Positions 53,097 through 61,640 of a stretch of 64,000 nucleotides of DNA are shown here, piece by piece (within the stretch, counting starts at the first letter, position 1; each line of letters starts with the position of its first letter). Source of the stretch: Sphaerimonospora thailandensis (GTDB lineage Bacteria > Actinomycetota > Actinomycetes > Streptosporangiales > Streptosporangiaceae). The notes under the pieces are model-generated. The model had not been told where the DNA came from. It saw nothing but the letters and a program-made list of their open reading frames with translations, and did no database searches. The stretch is taken from the NCBI RefSeq assembly GCF_016863115.1, contig NZ_BOOG01000008.1:182509-246508 (forward strand). Direction: 5' to 3'. The translations under genes were made by a program, and so were the position numbers.

Positions 53097-53810
53097 TCAC
53101 GGCGCGGTGTACAGCGGGTAGCCGTACCCCGCCACGTAGCCCGTGGAGCGGGTGCGCTCCTCGACGGCGCCGCCGTCACCGGTGTTGCCCTCGATGGTCT
53201 CGATGGTGCCGTCGCCGTTGTCGCGGACGACGAAGCCGACATGGTCGATGCCGTCGATGTCGCCGCCGCCGCTCCAGTCGAAGAAGACCACGGCGCCGGG
53301 CTTGGGCGTCTGGCCCCACCGGCCGTGCTCGGCGAACCACGTCGCGTGCTCGACGGTGTAGGCGTCCGACCCCATGACGGGGCCGATGCCGAGCCGCTCG
53401 CCCACCCAGGAGACGAACATGTCGCACCAGGGGGCGTTGGCGTAGCCGTCCAGGGTGCCGCCGTCACGTGCCAGGGTCTCCTGGGCGCGCGGAGTGGACA
53501 TGTACCAGTCGTGGAACTTGGTCCCGCCGCCGTCGCCGTTCTCGGTGATTCCCACCTGGCTGGCGGCCAGCTTCAGCACGTCCTGCGGGCTGACCTTGGG
53601 CAGCGTGCGGGCGATCTGAGCCAGAGAGTCGGGGTTGCCGTGGCCGCCGGCCTGCGCGATGTGGCCCGTGACCGCGGTGGCGTGAGCGGGGGCGGCGTGG
53701 GTGGTGGCGGCCAGCGCGGCCTGCGGCCCGGCGACGACGGCGGACACGAGCGCGGTGGTCGCGGCGCCGGTGACGAGGGCAGCACGAACACAGGACTTGA
53801 GGGCGTGCAT
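53097..53810 (-). CDS. Secreted CHAP-domain peptidoglycan hydrolase
   Basis: 237 residues with a Sec signal peptide (about 1-35, 'VTGAATTALVSAVVAGPQAA'), a linker, and a C-terminal CHAP amidase/endopeptidase domain. The nucleophile is in 'ANAPWCDMFVSWVGERLGIG' (Cys near 129), and the His is in 'IDGIDHVGFVVRDNGDGTIE' (near 189). It cleaves peptidoglycan in the cell wall. Upstream lies a c-di-AMP riboswitch, the usual control of resuscitation factors and wall hydrolases in actinomycetes, which turns expression off when c-di-AMP is high. A strong hairpin terminates the transcript. Confidence 0.9.
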   Translation of the reverse strand: MHALKSCVRAALVTGAATTALVSAVVAGPQAALAATTHAAPAHATAVTGHIAQAGGHGNPDSLAQIARTLPKVSPQDVLKLAASQVGITENGDGGGTKFHDWYMSTPRAQETLARDGGTLDGYANAPWCDMFVSWVGERLGIGPVMGSDAYTVEHATWFAEHGRWGQTPKPGAVVFFDWSGGGDIDGIDHVGFVVRDNGDGTIETIEGNTGDGGAVEERTRSTGYVAGYGYPLYTAP

Positions 53811-53820
53811 GCGGGGTCTA

Positions 53821-53995
53821 CTCCCTTGCTTCCATGCCGCCTACCGGGTTAGCTGACGGGTTCGGGCTGGAAGTCGCCCTACGGCACGGCACAGCGCACC
53901 GATTCACCCCAGGAGAGGTGGGTCCCCGGCTCCGCGTGGACGCGGACTCGGCGGCCGGGCGGCATCCCCGGAGGGAACGCCGCGTCGGTCAGAGA
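53821..53995 (-). ncRNA. c-di-AMP (ydaO/yuaA) riboswitch
   Basis: The minus strand carries the family's conserved blocks in order: GAGCCGGGGACCCA, GGGGTGAATC, TAGGGCGACTTCCAGC, CCGAACCCGTCAGCTAACC, CGGTAGGCGGCATGGAAG and a final CAAGGGAG. It ends ten bases before the ATG of the CHAP hydrolase. ydaO riboswitches bind two cyclic di-AMP molecules and usually switch genes off. The AGGGAG at its 3' end is also the ribosome binding site. Confidence 0.95.
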
Positions 53996-54045
53996 TGGGA
54001 CGCAGTTGACCTAAGAAACGGACATATGCGCCCTTAGCTGCCTAA

Positions 54046-54074
54046 AAGGTAATAGATACCACGCCGCCGGTCAA
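54046..54074 (-). promoter_or_regulatory. Promoter of riboswitch-CHAP transcript
   Basis: Minus strand TTGACC (54074-54069), 17-base spacer, TACCTT (54051-54046), about 50 bases ahead of the riboswitch core. Spacing fits a housekeeping sigma promoter. Confidence 0.55.
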
Positions 54075-54163
54075 GTAAAGACAAGGGGGGGTTTACTGGA
54101 CATGACGGTGGGAACCCCCGGGGCGGCGCGAGCACAGCCGCTGCCGTCCCCACCGACACACCT

Positions 54164-55561
54164 TCATCTCGGCGGCTCACCGCCGGCCCCTCGCCGCCAC
54201 CCCTGGGGGTCCACACCGCCCGGCACCGGGGCCCCCGGATCGTACGGCTCGCGGGTGAACACGAACGTGTTGAGGTCCAGGTGCACGCCGCCGTCGCCGG
54301 AGCGGACCACCCGCAGGGTCTCGCCGGCGTAGTAGCCGTCCAGCCCGAGCCAGGTGCCGTCGTCCCGGGCGGCGAACCGCGACGCCCGGCCCTGGCCGCT
54401 GACCGGCGTGAGCGACAGCCCCCGCCGCGGCAGCACCCGCAGCACGTACGGCGCCGGCCCCCAATACCACGGCCCGGTCAGCGCCAGCAGGTCGTCGTCG
54501 ACCTCGATGGGCTCCCACTCGGCCGGCAGCGGCGGCTCGTGCTCGGCGAGGATGTCCAGCAGATCGGTGTCGAGCGGCCCGCGCATCCCCGAGGTGGCGT
54601 TGGCCAGCCACAGCACGCCGACACCGTCGGCGGGATCGGCCCACACCGTGGCCAGGAAACCGGGCATCGACCCGGTGTGGCCGGCCAGCCGCCGCGAGCC
54701 GCGCGGACCGGTGTGCCGGGCGAGCTGGAAGCCCAGGCCGTACCCCCGGCTCCAGGAGTCGCCGTCCTCCACGATGGCCGGCTCGCGCATCTCCGCGAGC
54801 GTGTCCGGCCGCAGCACCTCCCCGATGCCACCCCCACCCGTGTCACCGCAGATGAAGGCCGCCCAGCGCGCCAGATCGGCAGCAGTCGACCACATCTGCC
54901 CGGCCGGGGCCATCGCGCCATGGTCGTTTTCCGGCTCCGGCAGCAGCACATCGGCCCACGGGTGCACGGCGTACCCGCTCGCGTGCGGGGACCGCGGCCG
55001 CGCGGTGGTGTCGCGCATGCCGAGCGGCTGGAGGATCTCCTCGCGCACGGCCTGCTCCCACGGCGCCGACCGCTTGCGCGCCACCAGCTCGCCCAGCAGC
55101 CCGAACCCCACATTGGAGTAGTGGTAGCGCCGCCCCGGCCGATGCCGAGCCGACTCCGGCCCCATCGCCCCGATCATCTCGGCCACCGCCACCCCCGGCG
55201 TGCGCTCCCACCACTGGCCGGGCGGCTCGGCCGTCAGCCCGCTGGTGTGCGACAGCAACTGGGCGATCGTCGCCTCACCCACGGGCGTGCCCGGCACGTG
55301 CTTGTCCAACGGATCGAGCAGGTCCAGCCGCCCCTCGTCACGCAGCCGCATCACCATGACCGCCACCATCGTCTTGGTGATCGACCCGATCCGGTACTGC
55401 GTGTCCCGGTCCGGCCGCTGCCCGCCGACCCGCCCCCGGGCCCCGAACCAGGCGATCTGCCCACCCCGGACCACCGCCGCCACCAGCGAGGGCACCCGCG
55501 ACTGCGCCTGCTCGACCGCCAGCCTGCGCAGCATCGCGCGAGCCGTACCCTCCAGAACCAT
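54164..55561 (-). CDS. Serine hydrolase, beta-lactamase/DD-peptidase family
   Basis: About 465 residues. Class C beta-lactamase fold with SxxK in 'YRIGSITKTMVAVMVMRL' (near residue 61), YxN in 'RYHYSNVGFGLLGELVAR' and the HxG triad element in 'RLAGHTGSMPGFLATVW'. The C-terminal 110 residues form an added beta-rich domain ('LLALTGPWYWGPAPYVLRVL', 'LGLDGYYAGETLRVVRSGD') seen in many actinobacterial homologs. There is no signal peptide, so it is probably a cytoplasmic esterase or peptidase rather than a resistance enzyme. The ATG at 55561 is favoured over one seven codons upstream. Confidence 0.9.
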   Translation of the reverse strand: MVLEGTARAMLRRLAVEQAQSRVPSLVAAVVRGGQIAWFGARGRVGGQRPDRDTQYRIGSITKTMVAVMVMRLRDEGRLDLLDPLDKHVPGTPVGEATIAQLLSHTSGLTAEPPGQWWERTPGVAVAEMIGAMGPESARHRPGRRYHYSNVGFGLLGELVARKRSAPWEQAVREEILQPLGMRDTTARPRSPHASGYAVHPWADVLLPEPENDHGAMAPAGQMWSTAADLARWAAFICGDTGGGGIGEVLRPDTLAEMREPAIVEDGDSWSRGYGLGFQLARHTGPRGSRRLAGHTGSMPGFLATVWADPADGVGVLWLANATSGMRGPLDTDLLDILAEHEPPLPAEWEPIEVDDDLLALTGPWYWGPAPYVLRVLPRRGLSLTPVSGQGRASRFAARDDGTWLGLDGYYAGETLRVVRSGDGGVHLDLNTFVFTREPYDPGAPVPGGVDPQGWRRGAGGEPPR

Positions 55562-55682
55562 CCCGCCGACCTCCCCAGTCACGACCGCATCGTCGATCGC
55601 ACCAGGCTAGCGTCCCGGCGGCACCGGATCCGGCGCACAGCACGGGGCAGGCCGTACGCGGCGCGACCCCGTCTGGGAGACA

Positions 55683-57926
55683 ATGCCAGCCATGACCAAT
55701 CCTCCCGGCGCGGCAGCGGACAGGCCGCCGGGCACCGTGCTGGAGGCGGTGCTCGAACGGATCACCTACGCCAACGAGGAGACCGGCTACACGATCGCCC
55801 GGGTCGCCGCCGAACGCTCGGGCAGCGAGCTGCTCACCGTCGTCGGGCCGCTGCTGGGCGCACAGGTCGGCGAATCGCTGCGGCTCACCGGCCGGTGGGG
55901 ATCCCACCCCCGGTACGGCAGGCAGTTCGAGGTGTGGTCCTACGCCACGGTCCTGCCGGCGACCGTCCAGGGCATCCGGCGCTACCTCGGCTCCGGACTG
56001 ATCAAGGGCATCGGCCCGAAGATGGCCGAGCGGATCGTCGACCACTTCGGCACCGACACCCTCCGCGTGATCGAGGAGGAGCCCGAGCGGCTGGTCGAGG
56101 TCCCCGGGCTCGGCCCGAAACGCACCCGGATGATCGCCGCCGCCTGGGAGGAACAGAAGATCATCAAAGAGGTGATGATCTTCCTGCAGGGCGTCGGCGT
56201 GTCCACCTCGATCGCCGTGCGGATCTTCAAGCAGTACGGCGAGGCCTCCATCGGCGTGGTACGCAAAGAGCCCTACCGTCTCGCCGACGACGTGTGGGGC
56301 ATCGGGTTCAAGACCGCCGACACCATCGCCCAGGCGGTCGGCATCCCCCATGACAGCCCCGAACGGGTCAAGGCCGGGCTGCGCTACACGCTGTCGGAGG
56401 CCGCCGACGACGGGCACTGCTACCTGCCGGCGCCCAACCTCGTCGCCGACGCCGTCAAGATCCTCGAGGTGCCCGCCGAGCTGACCGCCGCCTGCCTGGA
56501 GGAACTGGCCGCCGAGGAGGGCGTCGTCCGCGAGGACGTCCCGGCAGGGGAGAGCGGAGACAGCACCGTCCCGGCGATCTACCTCGTGCCGTTCCACCGC
56601 GCCGAGCTTTCCCTGGCCGGCACGCTGCGGGGCCTGCTGGCCTCCGGCCGCGACCGGCTGGGCGCGTTCGAGGCCGTCGACTGGCCCACCGCCTTCGATT
56701 GGCTGCGCGGCAGGACCGGCGCCGACCTCGCGCCCGAGCAGGCCCAGGCCGTACGGCTCGCGCTGACCGAGAAGGTGGCCGTCCTGACCGGCGGCCCCGG
56801 CTGCGGCAAGAGCTTCACCGTCCGCTCGATCGTCACGCTCGCCCGGGCGAAACGCGCCAAGGTCATCCTCGCCGCTCCCACCGGACGGGCGGCCAAGCGG
56901 CTGTCGGAGCTGACCGGCCACGAGGCCACCACCGTGCACCGGCTGCTGCAGCTGCGCCCGGGCGGGGACGCCTCCTTCGACCGCGACAACCCCCTGGACG
57001 CCGACCTGGTCGTGGTCGACGAGGCGTCCATGCTGGACCTGCTGCTGGCCAACAAGCTCGCCAAAGCCGTACCACCCGGCGCCCACCTGCTGTTCGTCGG
57101 CGACGTCGACCAGCTCCCGTCGGTCGGCGCCGGGGAGGTGCTGCGCGACCTGCTGGCCGCGCCCGACGTCCCCCGCGTACGGCTGACGCAGATCTTCCGC
57201 CAGGCACAGGAGTCCGGCGTGGTCGTCAACGCCCACCGGGTCAACACCGGGCAGCAGCCCCTGGTCCGGGAGTTCGCCGACTTCTTCCTGTTCCCCTGCG
57301 AGGAACCGGAGGAGATCGCCGCGCTGACCGTCGACGTGGTGGCCCGGCGCATCCCGGCCAAATTCGGGATCAACCCCCGGCGCGACGTCCAGGTTCTCGC
57401 GCCCATGCACCGCGGCGCCGCCGGCGCCGGCGCGCTGAACACCGCACTGCAGGAGGCGCTGACGCCGGCCCGGGAGGGCATGCCCGAACGCCGCTACGGC
57501 GGGCGCGTCTTCCGGGTCGGCGACAAGGTCACCCAGCTGCGCAACAACTACGACAAGGGCGCGGCCGGGGTGTTCAACGGCACGGTCGGCGTCGTCACCG
57601 CCATCACCCCCGAGGAGAGCAGGCTGACCGTCCGCACCGACGAGGACGAGGACGTCGACTACTCCTTCGACGAGCTCGACGAGCTCGCCCACGCCTACGC
57701 GGTCAGCATCCACCGCTCCCAGGGCAGCGAGTACCCCGCCGTGGTGATCCCCCTGGCGACCAGTGCGTGGACCATGCTGCAGCGCAACCTGCTCTACACC
57801 GCGATCACCCGGGCCAAGAAGCTCGTGGTCATCGTGGGGTCACGGCGCGCGCTGGGGCAGGCCGTGCGCACCAGGGGCGCCGGCCGCCGCCACACCGGCC
57901 TGACCCACCGCCTCCGCGGTCAATGA
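55683..57926 (+). CDS. recD2: RecD2-type ATP-dependent DNA helicase
   Basis: 747-residue SF1B helicase that unwinds DNA 5'-3' in repair. The N-terminal region has an OB-like part ('YANEETGYTIARVAAERSGS') and helix-hairpin-helix units ('LIKGIGPKMAERIVDHFGTD', 'LVEVPGLGPKRTRMIAAAWE'), as in RecD2 and unlike RecBCD-bound RecD. Walker A is 'VLTGGPGCGKSFTVRSIVTL' (near residue 370), Walker B 'LVVVDEASMLDLLLANKLAK', motif III 'LLFVGDVDQLPSVGAGEVLR', and the C-terminal motif VI is 'NLLYTAITRAKKLVVIVGSR'. It is divergent from the serine hydrolase. The ATG at 55683 or 55692 may be used. Confidence 0.95.
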   Translation: MPAMTNPPGAAADRPPGTVLEAVLERITYANEETGYTIARVAAERSGSELLTVVGPLLGAQVGESLRLTGRWGSHPRYGRQFEVWSYATVLPATVQGIRRYLGSGLIKGIGPKMAERIVDHFGTDTLRVIEEEPERLVEVPGLGPKRTRMIAAAWEEQKIIKEVMIFLQGVGVSTSIAVRIFKQYGEASIGVVRKEPYRLADDVWGIGFKTADTIAQAVGIPHDSPERVKAGLRYTLSEAADDGHCYLPAPNLVADAVKILEVPAELTAACLEELAAEEGVVREDVPAGESGDSTVPAIYLVPFHRAELSLAGTLRGLLASGRDRLGAFEAVDWPTAFDWLRGRTGADLAPEQAQAVRLALTEKVAVLTGGPGCGKSFTVRSIVTLARAKRAKVILAAPTGRAAKRLSELTGHEATTVHRLLQLRPGGDASFDRDNPLDADLVVVDEASMLDLLLANKLAKAVPPGAHLLFVGDVDQLPSVGAGEVLRDLLAAPDVPRVRLTQIFRQAQESGVVVNAHRVNTGQQPLVREFADFFLFPCEEPEEIAALTVDVVARRIPAKFGINPRRDVQVLAPMHRGAAGAGALNTALQEALTPAREGMPERRYGGRVFRVGDKVTQLRNNYDKGAAGVFNGTVGVVTAITPEESRLTVRTDEDEDVDYSFDELDELAHAYAVSIHRSQGSEYPAVVIPLATSAWTMLQRNLLYTAITRAKKLVVIVGSRRALGQAVRTRGAGRRHTGLTHRLRGQ

Positions 57927-58234
57927 TCGGACAGGTAGGAGACCATGGAGGGCTGCCCGAGCCGGCCGGTGCCCGGACTTCTGAGCTTCTCGACGGCTCT
58001 CGCAGGGATCCGTGAGAAGGCCCGACTCGTCCGCCCGGCGGCATGACGCCCGCCGCACTGAGCGTCACACTGACTGATGTACTTGGCGGATTTTGACGCG
58101 GACCTTACCCTGAGCTGGTGAAATCCAGCTCTTAGGTGATCGAATTGTGACCGAATCACACGGCAAAGCGTGCATATAACTGGCAACCCCCAATAGAGTC
58201 ATTAGGGTGCCCTTTGCACTGTGGGGGAGAGATC
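57927..58234. promoter_or_regulatory. 308-base spacer with palindrome upstream of L,D-transpeptidase
   Basis: No gene is supported here. At 58146-58160 TGTGA-CCGAA-TCACA is a perfect palindrome with a five-base centre; CRP sites have six, so the binding protein is uncertain. It lies about 75 bases before the GTG of the L,D-transpeptidase. ATAACTGGCAA and CAATAGAGTCATTAGGGT further down are AT-rich for this genome and may hold the core promoter. Confidence 0.4.
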
Positions 58235-59452
58235 GTGCCGAGCACTCACACTCGTTCGAAGTTGACGATCGCCGGAGTCGCCGTGGCCATGGCCGCGGCG
58301 CTGTCGGCATGCTCAGGAGGGTCGGGCGCGCCCGGAGCGGCGGGCGGCGCCGCTGAGACGGCCCCGCCCACCCCGGCGCCCTCCATCAAGATCAGCCCGG
58401 TCAAGGGCAGCGCCACGGTGCGCCCGGACAAGACCGTGATCGTCACCGCGGCCGGCGGCGCCCTGGAAGAGGTCACCGTCCAGGCGGCCGGCGGCACGCC
58501 GGTCGAGGGCAAGTTCAACGCGGACCGCACCAGGTGGATCTCCAGGCAGCCGCTCAAGCCCGCCAGTAAGTACACCGTGTCGGCCAAGGCCAGCGGTGAG
58601 GGTGGCCCCGCCACGGCAGCCAGCCAGTTCACCACGCTCAAGCCGAAGTACGCACTGGCCGTCGCCGACGTCACCCCCGGCATCAAGGGTGAGACGGTCG
58701 GCGTCGGCATGCCGATCATGGTCACCTTCAACCAGGCCGTGACCGACAAGGCCGCCGTCGAGAAGGCCCTGGAGATCGACGCCGAGAAGCCCGTCAAGGG
58801 CGCCTGGCGGTGGATCAACGACCGGCTGGTCATCTACCGGCCGGCCAAGTTCTGGCCCGCCCACCAGAAGGTGACATTCACCGCGAACCTGACCGGCGTA
58901 CGCGGCGGACGCGACATGTACGGCGTGGAGGACCACACCGAGACCATCAAGATCGGCGCGGCGTGGGTCAGCACGGTCAACGTCAAGACCCACATGATGG
59001 TGGTCAAGCGCGACGGCAAGACCGTGCAGACCATGAAGATCAGCGCCGGCAAAGGGACCACCCGCGAATACACCACCACCAGCGGCATCCATCTGACCAT
59101 GGAACGCGGCAACCCGGTCACGATGATCTCCCCGGGTAAGAAGGAGGGCGACCCCGGGTACTACAAGGAGATCGTCGACCACGCCGTCCGCATCTCCAGC
59201 AGCGGCGAGTACGTGCACAGCGCCCCCTGGTCGGTCGGCTCCCAGGGCCGCGCCAACGTCAGCCACGGCTGCATCAACGCCCACCCGACCCAGGCCAAGT
59301 GGTACTACGACAACTTCCATCGCGGCGACGTCGTGAAGATCGTCGGAACCAACCGGCCGCTGGAGTGGAACAACGGCTGGGGCTTCTGGCAGATGCCGTT
59401 CAGTCAGTGGCAGAAGGGCAGCGCTCTCACCGGCGGGGACTCCGACGCCTGA
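58235..59452 (+). CDS. L,D-transpeptidase lipoprotein (YkuD)
   Basis: 405-residue exported enzyme that forms 3-3 cross-links in peptidoglycan. The signal peptide ends in a lipobox 'AALSACSGGSG', so it is a membrane-anchored lipoprotein. Two Ig-like domains (about 60-260) precede a YkuD domain with 'TTTSGIHLTMERGNPVTMIS' and the catalytic 'GRANVSHGCINAHPTQAKWY' (SHGCxN, Cys near 347). A short C-terminal tail with 'GWGFWQMPFSQW' follows, as in mycobacterial LdtMt2-type proteins. The GTG at 58235 follows GGGGGAGAG. Together with the penicillin-binding protein at the left end it represents the second wall cross-linking route in the window. Confidence 0.95.
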   Translation: MPSTHTRSKLTIAGVAVAMAAALSACSGGSGAPGAAGGAAETAPPTPAPSIKISPVKGSATVRPDKTVIVTAAGGALEEVTVQAAGGTPVEGKFNADRTRWISRQPLKPASKYTVSAKASGEGGPATAASQFTTLKPKYALAVADVTPGIKGETVGVGMPIMVTFNQAVTDKAAVEKALEIDAEKPVKGAWRWINDRLVIYRPAKFWPAHQKVTFTANLTGVRGGRDMYGVEDHTETIKIGAAWVSTVNVKTHMMVVKRDGKTVQTMKISAGKGTTREYTTTSGIHLTMERGNPVTMISPGKKEGDPGYYKEIVDHAVRISSSGEYVHSAPWSVGSQGRANVSHGCINAHPTQAKWYYDNFHRGDVVKIVGTNRPLEWNNGWGFWQMPFSQWQKGSALTGGDSDA

Positions 59453-59470
59453 TCACATCGGCGGGACTCG

Positions 59471-59494
59471 GCCCGGGGCCCGAACGTCCCGGGC
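59471..59494. terminator. Short hairpin between convergent genes
   Basis: GCCCGGG (59471-59477) and CCCGGGC (59488-59494) can form a 7-bp stem with a ten-base loop. It lies just after the L,D-transpeptidase stop and just after the convergent 59-residue gene. Confidence 0.4.
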
Positions 59495-59505
59495 GCGACC
59501 CGGGA

Positions 59506-59685
59506 TCAGAACACGTCGTAATACATGAGCACGAACGCGCCGGCGACCTTCACCAGGGCGATGGCGATGATGACGCAGAACACGATCAGCGCAGGGCGAT
59601 GCTCGAAGTGCTTGCCCTCTTTCAGCGGCGGCCGCTTGGCCACCCGCTCGGCGATGCGCTCTTCGAGCGGCTTGCGGTAGAACAT
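59506..59685 (-). CDS. 59-residue single-span membrane protein
   Basis: A small gene. It reads 'MFYRKPLEERIAERVAKRPP' then a charged 'LKEGKHFEHRP' and one membrane helix 'ALIVFCVIIAIALVKVAGAF', ending 'VLMYYDVF'. The basic head and single helix suggest an inner-membrane protein with cytoplasmic N-terminus. TAAACT lies six bases before the ATG, which fits a -10 element of a leaderless message. I do not recognise a named family. Coding quality is good: third positions are GC-rich throughout and the hydrophobic pattern is coherent. Confidence 0.7.
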   Translation of the reverse strand: MFYRKPLEERIAERVAKRPPLKEGKHFEHRPALIVFCVIIAIALVKVAGAFVLMYYDVF

Positions 59686-59823
59686 ACTTTTAGTTTATCT
59701 GCACCCCCCGCTGCCTCTTTTGTTGGGGAAGTGAACCCCCTCGCACTCCTCTCCGTGACAGAACACATGCAAGGAGTTGCCGAAACGGCACTTGGATCAA
59801 CATAAGAAATTTATTATCCTGGG

Positions 59824-60186
59824 GTGAGTTGGCAGATAGTGATCGTCCCAGAAGTTCGAGACTGGCTTCATGAGCTGCGGAGGATGGATCGTCAGACGCT
59901 CATCTTGATCGCTGCCGCCCTGGATCGTATCGCCGAAGAAGGCCCCGGCCTCGGCAGACCGTTGGTCGACACGCTTCAAGGCTCCACGATCCGCAATCTC
60001 AAGGAGCTCCGTCCTGGATCCAGCGGGCGAAGCGAGGTGCGATTGTTGTTCGTTTTCGACCCCTGGCGTCAGGCTGTCTTTCTGGTCGCGGGAGACAAGT
60101 CCAGCAATTGGAACGGCTGGTACGACATCGCGATCAAGACAGCGGAGGTTCGCTTCGCCCGATACCTGAAAGAGAGGGAGTCGTGA
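59824..60186 (+). CDS. RelE/HigB-type toxin
   Basis: 120-residue protein of the phage-derived Gp49/RelE toxin family: 'IVIVPEVRDWLHELRRMDRQ', 'DRIAEEGPGLGRPLVDTLQG', 'IRNLKELRPGSSGRSEVRLL' and 'FVFDPWRQAVFLVAGDK'. Such toxins are ribosome-dependent mRNA nucleases. The GTG start lies seven bases after TATTAT (59812-59817), so the message is predicted to be leaderless. The next gene, an XRE antitoxin, overlaps by GTGA. Toxin-before-antitoxin order is the HigBA arrangement. Confidence 0.9.
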   Translation: MSWQIVIVPEVRDWLHELRRMDRQTLILIAAALDRIAEEGPGLGRPLVDTLQGSTIRNLKELRPGSSGRSEVRLLFVFDPWRQAVFLVAGDKSSNWNGWYDIAIKTAEVRFARYLKERES

Positions 60187-60527
60187 CAGACGATGCGGTG
60201 ACCTGGGCCGAGCTCCGTGGCGAGCTGGTCCGACCCGAGGATGAAAGCGACGTAGCCGAACGCCGTGCGGAGTTGATCGCACGGCAACGTGCTCATCAAT
60301 TGGCCGAGGCCAGGCGCAGGCGTGGCCTGCGCCAGGAGGACGTCGCGCAGGCCATGGGCGTCTCCCAGGCGCGCATCTCACAAATCGAGAACGGAGTGGT
60401 CAGCGAGGTGGCCACCTTGGCGGCATATGTGGCCGCGCTCGGCGGACAGCTCAAGATCGTGGCGGACTTCGGTGAATCCCTCATGGTCCTCGACACGCCT
60501 CGCGCGTCCCGCAGGGTGATCGGGTAG
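60183..60527 (+). CDS. XRE-family antitoxin (HigA-type)
   Basis: 114 residues. The C-terminal half is a helix-turn-helix: 'LAEARRRRGLRQEDVAQAMG', 'VSQARISQIENGVVSEVATL'. It then reads 'AAYVAALGGQLKIVADFGES', the usual ending of HigA/Xre antitoxins paired with Gp49-like toxins. The N-terminal half ('AELRGELVRPEDESDVAERR') should bind the toxin. The GTG at 60183 overlaps the toxin stop. It probably also represses the operon promoter. Confidence 0.92.
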   Translation: MTDDAVTWAELRGELVRPEDESDVAERRAELIARQRAHQLAEARRRRGLRQEDVAQAMGVSQARISQIENGVVSEVATLAAYVAALGGQLKIVADFGESLMVLDTPRASRRVIG

Positions 60528-60615
60528 CCGCCAGTAATGCGCTGATCCTCGTCCCGCACTGTTAAAGCCATAAACCGTGCAAGAAGCCGTAGCGTCCCTA
60601 CCTGAGACGGGTTCA

Positions 60616-61530
60616 TCACCGATAACCGGTCACGTCGGCGGGCTTGCCGGCGTCCTGGACTTCGACCATGTACCGCCAGGCGTCCGGCCGGCTGCCGTCC
60701 ACATCGGTGAAGCCGTACACCTGAGCGAGCTGCCCGCTCGACAGCGACTGCCCGTTCCACCGGCCCACCTGCGGGTCGGCCGCGAGCGCCGCGACCGCAC
60801 GCCCAACGAACGCGGGCGTCTCGGAGATGGCGAAATGAGGTTGCGCGGCGAGCGCGTCGCGCCAGTTCACCTCCGTCACTCCGTAGTGCTCCAGCATGAT
60901 CTCCGAGCGCATCCAGCCGGGCGTCAGCGACACCGCGGTCGCGCCATAAGGCGCCAACTCCCGTGACTGGGCGAAGGCCATGCGCGTCACGGAGGTCTTG
61001 GCCAGGTCGTAGAAGAAGGAGATGCGGTAGTTGGCCGCGTTGTAGTCGGCCGTGCCGTCGGTCACCTCCACCACCAGGCCGCCGGGCCGCCGGATCAACA
61101 GCGGGAGCGCGTAATGGCTGGTGATGATGTGCGTGTCGACGGCCAGCCGCAGGATCCGCAGGCCCGTCTCCAGCGAGTGCTCCCACAGCCGGTCACGCCA
61201 GCTGAACAGCAGCTCCCCACCCCAGATGTCGTTGACCAGTACGTCGAGCCGACCCTGCTCCCGCTCGATCCGCTCCACCAGGGCCCGGACCTGCTCGGGC
61301 TCGAGGTGGTCCACCTGGACCGGGATGCCGAGGCCGCCGGCGGCGGTGACCATCTCCGCGGTCTCCTCGATCGTCTCCGGCCGGTTCAGCTCCGAGCGCC
61401 GCTCCCGGGTGCTGCGCCCGGTCACATAGACCGTGGCACCCGCCGCGCCCAGCTCGGCCGCGATGCCACGCCCCGCACCCCGCGTCCCACCCGCGACCAA
61501 CGCGACCGTCCCCGCCAGCATCTCGCTCAT
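60616..61530 (-). CDS. SDR-family oxidoreductase
   Basis: 304-residue short-chain dehydrogenase. Cofactor loop: 'VALVAGGTRGAGRGIAAELG' (GGTRGAGRG). NNAG is changed to 'LDVLVNDIWGGELL', and the active-site Tyr/Lys region is atypical: 'ADYNAANYRISFFYDLAKTS' has YxxxK as YDLAK. C-terminal 'ALAADPQVGRWNGQSLSSGQ' and 'YGFTDVDGSRPDAWRYMVE' match an actinobacterial subfamily. Substrate unknown. The ATG at 61530 agrees with the family N-terminus. Confidence 0.9.
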   Translation of the reverse strand: MSEMLAGTVALVAGGTRGAGRGIAAELGAAGATVYVTGRSTRERRSELNRPETIEETAEMVTAAGGLGIPVQVDHLEPEQVRALVERIEREQGRLDVLVNDIWGGELLFSWRDRLWEHSLETGLRILRLAVDTHIITSHYALPLLIRRPGGLVVEVTDGTADYNAANYRISFFYDLAKTSVTRMAFAQSRELAPYGATAVSLTPGWMRSEIMLEHYGVTEVNWRDALAAQPHFAISETPAFVGRAVAALAADPQVGRWNGQSLSSGQLAQVYGFTDVDGSRPDAWRYMVEVQDAGKPADVTGYR

Positions 61531-61640
61531 GGATCCGATACTGACAGGCGCGACCGACAGAATCCGCCGGGTCCGCGCCTCACCGGGCCAGGGCCTGCAT
61601 ACTAGACTAGGTCGTGGCGCCGCTGCGTAGCCGGCTCCCC

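Noticed and set aside
57338..57713. Very long minus-strand frame (55338-57713) across recD2 and the serine hydrolase
   Set aside because: It spans two genes with complete motif sets and gives Gly/Val/Asp-rich shadow sequence.
58146..58160. TGTGA-N5-TCACA as a CRP site before the L,D-transpeptidase
   Set aside because: The central spacing is five, not six bases, so it does not meet the CRP consensus; kept only as an unassigned palindrome.
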